A stretch of 64,000 nucleotides of DNA from Ruminococcus sp. (GTDB taxonomy: Bacteria; Bacillota; Clostridia; Oscillospirales; Ruminococcaceae), in the NCBI GenBank assembly GCA_017470905.1, contig JAFUXL010000011.1, positions 89,992 to 153,991 on the forward strand, given 5' to 3'. This document shows, piece after piece, positions 6,669-14,396 of this stretch. Numbering within the stretch: the stretch's first letter is position 1; every line of letters starts with the position of its first letter. The notes under the pieces are model-generated. The model was given only the letters and a program-made list of their open reading frames with translations, had not been told where the DNA came from and made no database searches. The position numbers were made by a program, and so were the translations under genes.

Positions 6669-8942
6669 ATGGGTGAATATGACAGGATAAATCAGAACGC
6701 ACAGTCCTACAATCAGGGAGAACTCCCCGAAAACGGCGGTATTAAAAATTTCTTCCGCAGGCTCGGCAGAAAACTCACTTTCTGGTATATAAATCCGTTC
6801 GGCGAAAAACAGAACAGCTTCAACAGGGAAAGTGCAGGCATGATAACAGAACTTTCCGAAAGAATTGACGCAAATGACGATGTAACAAAATATATTGCGG
6901 AAGTCCTAAAAAACGAAGTCAGTGCGCTGAACAGCAAGATAGATGCAACAGCGGATAATTTAAACAAATATATCCGCCTTTCCGAACCTGAACTAAGAAA
7001 GAAAATATCCCCGACGCTAAAGGGCGAAATTGACAGCTTCGTAACCGCAGGACTTACGAAAAGTATATCCTCCGTGGACGATGAAAGCCTTGAACAGTGG
7101 GGAATAGAATACAAAAAGAAAATACTTGCCGAAATTTCCGCAAATGCCGAGAGAAAAGGCACTGTCGCAATAGTTTGCATGAATTTCCTCATGAGCCGGG
7201 GCATAGATGCCGTGAGGAACGAGGCACTTGAACTTTATAAATTGCTTAAAAGAACCTGTTCGTATAATCTGAAATTCATCTCTATCGAGAAGAATATAAC
7301 GGAAATGCAGATAAAGGGCGGTCTTATGCTCATACCCGAAAAGGGTGCTGGGGAGATAATAAAATCACTTAATCTTTCGCTGTGTATATTGTGCGAAACC
7401 ACCCCGAATATAGTACTTCAGGACAACTGCTCGCTCCTTGCGGAGCATATAATATTTAAATTAAGCGGTCAGAATCCGCTTAACAACCTGAGCGAAAATA
7501 CGCTCAGGGAGCTTATACATTTCAACGATTTCGGACAGCACAAATATCTTGTTCAGTCCTCGAAAGCCGCCGATATAATGGAGGAAAAGGGCTTCCGCAG
7601 ACCCGAAATTTCATATCCCCTTACATCAGACGGAAAAATATACATAAGAAAAAGAATTTTCTCCACGGAGAAATTTACTGTCGGCTTTGCGTCCTCTCCC
7701 ATGAAGCTTGAACAGTCCGAGGCAAGGGGAGTAAATCTCCTTTGCAGCGTGATAAAATCCAACCCCGACATAAAATTCAAAATACTCTGGAGATATGAAA
7801 ATGTTGACCTGCCCTATATAATGAAAATGGCGAGAAACTGCACGGTAATCAGCGGCGCATATGATATGGGAAAATTTTATTCCGAGATAGACTGCATAAT
7901 AATACCGTATCAGTCTATAAATTACAATCATGCATGTTCGCTTTCTGCAATCGAGGCTATGAGGAATTTCATACCCGTGGTATGTACTTCTGTTTCGGGA
8001 GTTTCCGAGGTAGTGGCGGAGTGCGGAATGGGCGAGGTATCGGGAATTGATGAACCGTCCGTATCCTCCGCACTGCGCAGAGTTAAAAACCGTTACCGTG
8101 ATTACCTCACGCCCATGACCAAACAGCGGCTTGAGGATATGATATGCAGCAGGAATATAACGGATATAATAGAAAGCGAAGCCGATAAAAACCGAAGTGC
8201 AAAGCCAGTTTCCCTATATGAATGGGACAGGCGGCTCAGACTTGACAATAAATACCTCGTAATGGGTCACAAGGCCATGAAGGAATATTACAGCCGTCTC
8301 GAAATTGCGGAAAATTACACGCAGGAGAGATTTACTTCACCTGCGCTTAAATATTTTGATTTTATCGAAAGGCAGAATGTCGGGGTAATATTCGATAATT
8401 ATTTCGGCGCAGTCTCTCTGCTGATACTCGATGCCGCCTGCGGTGACGGGAGAATTACGGCTGAATGCATAAGGCACGGAAAATGTATCTCCGCCGATGC
8501 AAGTGCCGAAATGCTCAGAGTTGTAAAGAACCGTTTCGCAGAATACAGAAACGGCCCCGATGTTGCCGTGATTGATATTATCGCAGACAATATAAGGGGA
8601 AAATACGATGCCGTTACCTGTTTCAGATATATAAGGCATTTTGAATATTCGTCAAGAAAGCTTATATACAATAAATTCAGGGATATTCTCACGGAGGACG
8701 GAATACTGATATTCGATGTTCCGAATATAGATTTTGAAGTACCGCTGAAAAATATAAAGGGCTGGGAAAAATATAATATATACGATGTATTTTTCGACAG
8801 GGAAAGCATTGAAAGAGAGTTGAAACTAAGCGGTTTCCGCATAAAATACATAATCCCGACAGGTCAGGGGCTTATGACCGACCTCCCTGCAAATATCAGA
8901 AACCGACCCATGACATGGACTGTCGGTGCGGTCAAGCTTTGA
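6669..8942 (+). CDS. Glycosyltransferase-methyltransferase fusion protein
   Basis: A 757-residue protein without signal peptide. Residues roughly 50-150 are helical/charged. About 330-480 resemble the C-terminal half of a GT4-like glycosyltransferase (VGFASSPMKLEQ, CTVISGAYDMGKFYSEIDCIIIPY, and SLSAIEAMRNFIPVVCTSVS with the E-x-x-M/E-x7 pattern). The last 200 residues are a class I SAM methyltransferase with motif I LILDAACGDGR, and CFRYIRHFEYSSRK plus DGILIFDVPN later. ATG 6669 follows GGAGG by 5 nt; upstream codons belong to the R1 repeat. Next to a Wzt with glycan-binding domain, it is a candidate chain-terminating enzyme, by analogy with WbdD. That role is inference. Confidence 0.8.
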   Translation: MGEYDRINQNAQSYNQGELPENGGIKNFFRRLGRKLTFWYINPFGEKQNSFNRESAGMITELSERIDANDDVTKYIAEVLKNEVSALNSKIDATADNLNKYIRLSEPELRKKISPTLKGEIDSFVTAGLTKSISSVDDESLEQWGIEYKKKILAEISANAERKGTVAIVCMNFLMSRGIDAVRNEALELYKLLKRTCSYNLKFISIEKNITEMQIKGGLMLIPEKGAGEIIKSLNLSLCILCETTPNIVLQDNCSLLAEHIIFKLSGQNPLNNLSENTLRELIHFNDFGQHKYLVQSSKAADIMEEKGFRRPEISYPLTSDGKIYIRKRIFSTEKFTVGFASSPMKLEQSEARGVNLLCSVIKSNPDIKFKILWRYENVDLPYIMKMARNCTVISGAYDMGKFYSEIDCIIIPYQSINYNHACSLSAIEAMRNFIPVVCTSVSGVSEVVAECGMGEVSGIDEPSVSSALRRVKNRYRDYLTPMTKQRLEDMICSRNITDIIESEADKNRSAKPVSLYEWDRRLRLDNKYLVMGHKAMKEYYSRLEIAENYTQERFTSPALKYFDFIERQNVGVIFDNYFGAVSLLILDAACGDGRITAECIRHGKCISADASAEMLRVVKNRFAEYRNGPDVAVIDIIADNIRGKYDAVTCFRYIRHFEYSSRKLIYNKFRDILTEDGILIFDVPNIDFEVPLKNIKGWEKYNIYDVFFDRESIERELKLSGFRIKYIIPTGQGLMTDLPANIRNRPMTWTVGAVKL

Positions 8943-8944
8943 TA

Positions 8945-8981
8945 AAATTCATATCCCCCGGATGTCGGGGGAGGTGAATTT
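8945..8981. terminator. Bidirectional terminator-like hairpin
   Basis: AAATTCA / TGAATTT outer arms and CCCCCG / CGGGGG inner arms form a long stem between the converging fusion gene and feoB. T runs are short on both sides. Confidence 0.6.
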
Positions 8982-11011
8982 CAGAAGATTAAATTTATTG
9001 TCATACACAAAATTATACCCGTCAGAAGCGGAAGAATAAAGCTCACGGCAGTCCATTTGAGACTGCCTGTTTCTTTTTTTATCGTCATGCAGGATGTCGC
9101 ACACGGAAAATGAAAAAGCATGAATATAAGCGTACATATTGCCGTTTTCAAGGTCCAGCCGTTCTGTATGAAAATATCTCTCAGTGCTGATATGTCGGGA
9201 ATTTCCACGGGGCTGCCCTCCGCAAGATATGTCATTAAAATAACGGGCAGCACTGTTTCGTTCGCAGGAAATCCAAGTATAAATCCCAGAATTATAACAC
9301 CGTCCATTCCCGTTAAATTTCCGAAAGGCTCAAGAAAATCGGCAATATATTGAAGTACTGCGGTGTCGTGTATTTTTATGTTCGCAAGCAGCCATATGAT
9401 AAGACCGCACGGAGCGGCGGCGGTGCAGGCTCTTCCGAGTACGAACAGTGTCCTGTCAAGGAGCGAACGCACAAGGATTTTCCCAATCTGCGGCATTCTG
9501 TAAGGCGGAAGTTCAAGTGTATAAGCCGATGTCTCGCCCTTTAGCAAGGTGCATGAGAGAATTTTTGACATGATAAGCGTCATAATTATTCCGAGAAGTA
9601 TCGCCGTAAGCAGATACAATGCCGCAGCAATCCCCCCTGATGACGCAAGGAATATCGAAATTATTGCGATTATCGCAGGAAATTTTCCGTTGCACGGCAC
9701 AAAGCTGTTTGTTATTACCGCAATCAGCCTTTCACGGGGAGAGTCTATAATCCTGCACCCTGTAATTCCGCAGGCATTGCATCCGAAACCCATTGACATG
9801 GTAACAGCCTGTTTTCCGCAGCTCCCGGAGCATTTGAAGCAGCGGTCGAGATTAAAGGCTATTCTCGGAAGATAGCCCAAATCCTCCAGAAATGTGAAGA
9901 AGGGGAAAAATATCGCCATCGGCGGCAGCATTACCGATACTACCCATGCGAGGACTTTGTATATTCCGTCAATCAGTGCGCCCGTCAGCCATGAGGGGGA
10001 GTTAAGGTTTTCAAGACCCGATTTCAGAATATCCCCGAACGAGAATAAAATATTTCCCAGTATATCGGATATATAATTAGCCCCCGTCATGGTTATCCAA
10101 AGTATAATACCAAGGAGCAGGAGCATAATCGGTATTCCGTATATTCTGCTTAAAACTATTTTATCAATTTTTCTGTCGGAGGCATGAGGGGAAAAGTTTG
10201 AGAATTTAACGGACTCCGCCGTTATCTCGCCTGATTTTTTCATGATTACAGCGGATTCCTCATCGCAGAGGTCATCGCTTTTTATATTATATTTTTCCAT
10301 AATACGGCATACAGTATCACGGTTTATAAAATTCCCCTCGATATTTTCGGCTTTTTCGATATAATTCAAGTCGTTTTCCATGAGCCTCAAAGCGGCGGTG
10401 CGCACGGGGATATATTTAATTTTATCTTTAATGTCTGCGGATATTTCCTCTATGGCTTTTTCGGTATTTTCCGAAAATTTCAGGGGCGGTGGAGGAGGTG
10501 GATTATTTTTCAGGGTATCGCAGAGTACTTCGCAGAGTTTATCCAGGCCAATGCCGCTTCTTGCTGTAATTCCGACCGCAGGAATACCGACTGATTTTGA
10601 AAGACGGCGGATATTTACGGATATGCCTTTTTTTTCAGCCTCATCGAGAAGATTTACACAAAGGATTACATTCCTTGAATTATCCCTTATCTGAATGGCA
10701 AGTGCAAGATTTCTTTCAAGGCATGAGGCATCGCACACGACTATTACGGCATCGGCATTTCCGAAACATATAAAATCCCTTGCGGATTCCTCCTCGGCGG
10801 TGTCAGCACGGAGGGAATACATTCCGGCAATATCGGTCAGCGTGAAATTTATGCTGTTGTATTCAAAAGCTCCCTCGGCATTTGAAACGGTTTTGCCTGC
10901 CCAGTTTCCCGTATGTTGTTTCAGACCGGTAAGGCTGTTGAAAACAGTGGATTTTCCGACATTCGGGCTGCCTGCGAGGGCTATCAGATATTCTTTTTTC
11001 ATATCGGGCAT
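8981..11011 (-). CDS. feoB: Ferrous iron transporter FeoB
   Basis: A 676-residue Fe2+ uptake membrane GTPase. The N-terminal G domain has G1 GSPNVGKST, G3 DIAGMYSL and G4 NLLD; a helical spacer with a PPPPPP stretch follows, then the membrane core with the gate motifs (GFGCNACGITGCRI and PCNGKFPAI) and the last segments ending MTINLIF. Length is full. GAGGTG stands 5 nt before the ATG. No feoA-like gene lies beside it, which is uncommon but not rare. A terminator separates it from the upstream tetR gene, so it is its own unit. Confidence 0.95.
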   Translation of the reverse strand: MPDMKKEYLIALAGSPNVGKSTVFNSLTGLKQHTGNWAGKTVSNAEGAFEYNSINFTLTDIAGMYSLRADTAEEESARDFICFGNADAVIVVCDASCLERNLALAIQIRDNSRNVILCVNLLDEAEKKGISVNIRRLSKSVGIPAVGITARSGIGLDKLCEVLCDTLKNNPPPPPPLKFSENTEKAIEEISADIKDKIKYIPVRTAALRLMENDLNYIEKAENIEGNFINRDTVCRIMEKYNIKSDDLCDEESAVIMKKSGEITAESVKFSNFSPHASDRKIDKIVLSRIYGIPIMLLLLGIILWITMTGANYISDILGNILFSFGDILKSGLENLNSPSWLTGALIDGIYKVLAWVVSVMLPPMAIFFPFFTFLEDLGYLPRIAFNLDRCFKCSGSCGKQAVTMSMGFGCNACGITGCRIIDSPRERLIAVITNSFVPCNGKFPAIIAIISIFLASSGGIAAALYLLTAILLGIIMTLIMSKILSCTLLKGETSAYTLELPPYRMPQIGKILVRSLLDRTLFVLGRACTAAAPCGLIIWLLANIKIHDTAVLQYIADFLEPFGNLTGMDGVIILGFILGFPANETVLPVILMTYLAEGSPVEIPDISALRDIFIQNGWTLKTAICTLIFMLFHFPCATSCMTIKKETGSLKWTAVSFILPLLTGIILCMTINLIF

Positions 11012-11090
11012 ATCAGCACCTCTTCCGATAGATTACGGGGAATTTATCACCCGTTTTTTTATTATATTTTAATTATCGTGCCGATATGAC

Positions 11091-11116
11091 AAAAAATATC
11101 CCCGCACACGGCGGGG
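11091..11116 (-). terminator. Terminator of the tetR gene
   Basis: Minus strand: CCCCGC / GCGGGG stem (11100-11116) followed by ATATTTTTT, just after the TetR stop codon. Confidence 0.85.
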
Positions 11117-11122
11117 AAATAC

Positions 11123-11725
11123 TCATTGTTTGTTCTGTTCTATAATATTTCTGATTGCATCGTAGAGATATGGCTTCATATCGCCGATGGAGCATGGTTC
11201 GCTGTACAATATCGAGGAATAACAGACTCCCGAAACGAGTTCTATTATCATGAAGAGCATTATTTCGGGGTTTTTAAGACCGAAAGGAGCTTCCTCTATG
11301 AGTTCGTAGTATATGTTGAGAAAGTTTATATCCTCGTCTGCCGGCGGTGCGGTGAGTGCGGATTTGAAAACACCCCAGCTGAGATTTTTGGAAATAAATG
11401 TCATAAGCGACTGGTTTTCCGTGAGCTGGTCAATTATATTGTCGATAATTGCTATAATTTTTTCGTCAAATGGTATGCCCTGTGTTTTTTCCTTTGTCTC
11501 TTCGAGTGCCGTGCGGAATATCTGGCTGGACTTATGAGCGATAAGGCGGTTGCGTATATCATACTTGTCCTTGAAATAGAGATAGAATGTTCCCTTTGCA
11601 ACGCCTGCCTTGTTCACGATGTCGGAAATAGATGTCTTGCTGAAGCCCTTTGTCGTAAAAAATTCAAAAGCGGTTTTCAGCAGAGAATTTTCTTTAAGCT
11701 GTTTGTTGATGTCAATTTTTCCCAT
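11123..11725 (-). CDS. TetR/AcrR-family repressor
   Basis: A 200-residue regulator: N-terminal TetR helix-turn-helix (TAFEFFTTKGFSKTSISDIV, then NKAGVAKGTFYLYFKDKYDI) and a helical ligand-binding C-terminus. It is divergent from the MMPL transporter operon, and three matching 13-bp dyads lie between the two promoters, so it most probably represses the transporter and itself. GAGGTGA lies 8 nt before ATG. Confidence 0.93.
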   Translation of the reverse strand: MGKIDINKQLKENSLLKTAFEFFTTKGFSKTSISDIVNKAGVAKGTFYLYFKDKYDIRNRLIAHKSSQIFRTALEETKEKTQGIPFDEKIIAIIDNIIDQLTENQSLMTFISKNLSWGVFKSALTAPPADEDINFLNIYYELIEEAPFGLKNPEIMLFMIIELVSGVCYSSILYSEPCSIGDMKPYLYDAIRNIIEQNKQ

Positions 11726-11789
11726 AATAAATCACCTCATGAAAGCTTTAAATTACAGTTTTTGTATGAATATTTTTATATTTTGTCCT

Positions 11790-11920
11790 GTAAATGAGCA
11801 TTTTTAAATAATACACAAAAATTTTTATATTTCGTCTTTGTTCCCCCGCCTACGGCGGGGGAACATTTTTTATTATACTTTTTTGTATATATCAGGAAAA
11901 ATTTCAAATTTGCTCAATCA
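11790..11920 (-). repeat. R1 repeat, copy in the tetR leader
   Basis: Well-preserved R1 copy in reverse orientation, reading towards tetR: GTATAATAAAAAATG, hairpin TGTTCCCCCGCC / GGCGGGGGAACA, then AATATAAAAATTTTTGTG and a stretch ending TGCTCATTTAC. Most of the roughly 260-nt tetR leader consists of it. Confidence 0.8.
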
Positions 11921-11985
11921 CAATTTTGTCTTTGTTCCGTATGCAGGGAGATATCTTTTCGGCACAAAATTATTATCCTGTTTTT

Positions 11986-12014
11986 ATTATATATCATATT
12001 ATAGTAAGTGTCAA
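11986..12014 (-). promoter_or_regulatory. Promoter of the tetR gene
   Basis: Minus strand TTGACA (12009-12014), 17-bp spacer, TATAAT (11986-11991). The nearest TetR-type dyad begins 12 bp upstream of the -35. Confidence 0.8.
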
Positions 12015-12025
12015 GAAGATAAAAC

Positions 12026-12124
12026 TGACTATCAGTCATAAAAAACCTTGTTTGAAATTGTGCAGGTCTACAAAAATATGACTGAAAGTCATTTTTTCTT
12101 CGATTTGATATTGACTGCCGGTCA
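12026..12124. promoter_or_regulatory. Three TetR-type operator dyads
   Basis: Three 13-bp sites with the form TGACTnnnnGTCA: TGACTATCAGTCA (12026-12038), TGACTGAAAGTCA (12079-12091) and TGACTGCCGGTCA (12112-12124). The third overlaps the -35 of the MMPL promoter. Their position between the divergent promoters points to the adjacent TetR protein. Confidence 0.8.
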
Positions 12125-12139
12125 TTTATGTAATATAAT
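12111..12139 (+). promoter_or_regulatory. Promoter of the MMPL operon
   Basis: TTGACT (12111-12116), 17-bp spacer, TATAAT (12134-12139). The -35 lies inside the third repressor dyad. Confidence 0.85.
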
Positions 12140-12269
12140 ATATCATGTACCGTGGATGAGTAAATTAAAAGTCATTCATAAAAATAAACCGGATGACAAA
12201 AAGCCGTAAATCACCGCCTGCGGCGGAGACCTGCGGACAAAATACATATTAATGAAAGGAATGGTTTAT

Positions 12270-14375
12270 ATGCTTAAATTCGGCGAATTTGTATCAAAGC
12301 ACCGTGTCATGATACTCGTTATCGGAATCCTGCTCCTGATACCCTCGGCGATAGGATACCTCAACACAAGAGTAAATTATGATATTCTCTCCTACTTGCC
12401 CAAGGATATAGATACAATGGCAGGTCAGGATATTTTAAAGGACGAATTTGGTCAGGGCGGCTTTTCATTCGTTATGGTGGAGGGCATGACCGAAAAACAG
12501 ATAAAGGATACTGCCAATAAGATTTCTGAGATAGAACACGTTTCGGATGTTGTATGCTATGAGTCCCTCACGGATTTAAATATCCCGAAGGAGATACTTC
12601 CGCAGAAAATATACGATTTCTTCAACAAGGACGATACCACACTTATGGCTGTATTCTTTGATGATACAACATCTGCGGACGGCACTCTTGCGGCTGTTGA
12701 CAAGATGAGAGAAATAACCGGCAAAGAATGCTTCATAAGCGGTATGTCGGCAATAACCCTTGATATGAAAAATCTTTCCGACAGTGAGTCGGTAATATAT
12801 GCCGTAATCGCAGTAATACTCACAAGCATAGTACTTGTAATCTCAATGGATTCTTTCCTCATACCCGTATTTTTCATGCTCAGCATAGGTCTTGCGATAG
12901 TATGGAATTTGGGTACAAACTTCGTAATGGGCGAAATTTCGTTTCTTACACAGGCACTTGCACTCGTTTTGCAGCTCGGTGTTACTATGGACTATTCCAT
13001 ATTCCTCTGGCACAGCTACAAGGAACAGCAGCGCACATATTCCGACAAGAAAGAGGCTATGGCTCATGCAATTGCAGTTACCATAACTTCGGTAGTCAGC
13101 AGCTCGTTCACAACGGTTGCCGGATTCCTTGCAATGTGCTTTATGAGCTTCACGCTCGGACTTGACCTCGGAATTGTAATGGCAAAGGGTGTTGTATGCG
13201 GAGTTATCGCCTGCGTAACGGTTCTGCCCTCGATGATACTTATATTTGACAAAGCAATAGAAAAAACCTCGCACAGAGATTTTCTGCCGTCTTTCCGTCA
13301 TACTTCTCTTTTTATCGTAAAGAACGCAGTAATATTTATTACAGCCGCAGTTGTACTTCTTATTCCTGCATTTTACGGTTACAACCACTATGACGTTTAC
13401 TATAAGCTTGACAGCACGCTCCCGAAAAGCCTTGAAAGTGTTGTCGCAAACACAAAATTAGCCGAAGATTTCAATATGAACAGCACGCACATTCTCCTCG
13501 CCGATGCGGATATGGATTCAAAACAAGCCAAGAAAATGATAAGCGAAATTGAGGACGTTGACGGCGTTAAATTCGCAATGGGATTTGATTCACTCGTAGG
13601 CTCGGCAATCCCGGATGAGATTATCCCCGATGATGTAAAGGAGATACTCAAGAGCGGCGAATGGCAGCTTATGCTCATAGGCTCCGAATACGAAGTAGCC
13701 TCCGATGAAGTCAACGAACAGGTCGCACAGCTTAATGATATAGTCGGAAAATATGACGAAAATTCAATGCTCATAGGCGAAGCACCTGCAACCAAAGACC
13801 TGATTGAAATAACCAACCACGACTTCAAGGTCGTAAGCATACTCTCGATAGCGGCGATATTTATTATCATAGCACTTACATTCCGTTCAATATCGCTCCC
13901 GATAATACTTGTATCGGTTATTGAGCTTGCAATAATGATAAACCTCGGAATATCCTGCTACACAAATACGTCACTTCCGTTTATAGCCTCTGTTGTAATC
14001 GGTACTATCCAGCTCGGAGCAACGGTTGACTATGCTATCCTCATGACAACAAGATACAGAACCGAACGCTCATCGGGCAAGGACAAAAAAGAAAGCATAG
14101 GCATAGCGGTAAGCACCTCGATAAAATCAATATTTACATCTGCACTCGGATTCTTTGCGGCTACGGTAGGAGTTGCGTTCTATTCCGAGATAGGAATGAT
14201 TTCTTCACTCTGTGTACTTCTTTCAAGGGGCGCACTCATATCAATGGCAGTGGTACTGACCGTACTGCCCTCGATGTTCATGCTTTTTGACAAGATAATA
14301 TGCAAAACCAGCGCAGGCTTTCTTCCGCAGGAGGATACGGAGGAAAATCGCCGCAGACTTCATTTTGCACACTGA
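12270..14375 (+). CDS. MMPL/RND-superfamily transporter
   Basis: About 700 residues with the RND architecture duplicated in two halves: one N-terminal membrane helix, an extracytoplasmic loop (about 35-165), five helices, then a second helix-loop-five-helix unit. Motifs GVTMDYSIFLWHSY and GATVDYAILMTTRYRTE are the paired TM4 Asp-Tyr signatures needed for proton coupling. The ATG at 12252 overlaps the GAAAGGA site and is too close, so start 12270 is chosen. It is first in a TetR-controlled operon with the secreted heptad-repeat protein. Substrate unknown; family members export lipids or drugs. Confidence 0.92.
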   Translation: MLKFGEFVSKHRVMILVIGILLLIPSAIGYLNTRVNYDILSYLPKDIDTMAGQDILKDEFGQGGFSFVMVEGMTEKQIKDTANKISEIEHVSDVVCYESLTDLNIPKEILPQKIYDFFNKDDTTLMAVFFDDTTSADGTLAAVDKMREITGKECFISGMSAITLDMKNLSDSESVIYAVIAVILTSIVLVISMDSFLIPVFFMLSIGLAIVWNLGTNFVMGEISFLTQALALVLQLGVTMDYSIFLWHSYKEQQRTYSDKKEAMAHAIAVTITSVVSSSFTTVAGFLAMCFMSFTLGLDLGIVMAKGVVCGVIACVTVLPSMILIFDKAIEKTSHRDFLPSFRHTSLFIVKNAVIFITAAVVLLIPAFYGYNHYDVYYKLDSTLPKSLESVVANTKLAEDFNMNSTHILLADADMDSKQAKKMISEIEDVDGVKFAMGFDSLVGSAIPDEIIPDDVKEILKSGEWQLMLIGSEYEVASDEVNEQVAQLNDIVGKYDENSMLIGEAPATKDLIEITNHDFKVVSILSIAAIFIIIALTFRSISLPIILVSVIELAIMINLGISCYTNTSLPFIASVVIGTIQLGATVDYAILMTTRYRTERSSGKDKKESIGIAVSTSIKSIFTSALGFFAATVGVAFYSEIGMISSLCVLLSRGALISMAVVLTVLPSMFMLFDKIICKTSAGFLPQEDTEENRRRLHFAH

Positions 14376-14396
14376 AGATAGAAAGGGAGTTATTTT

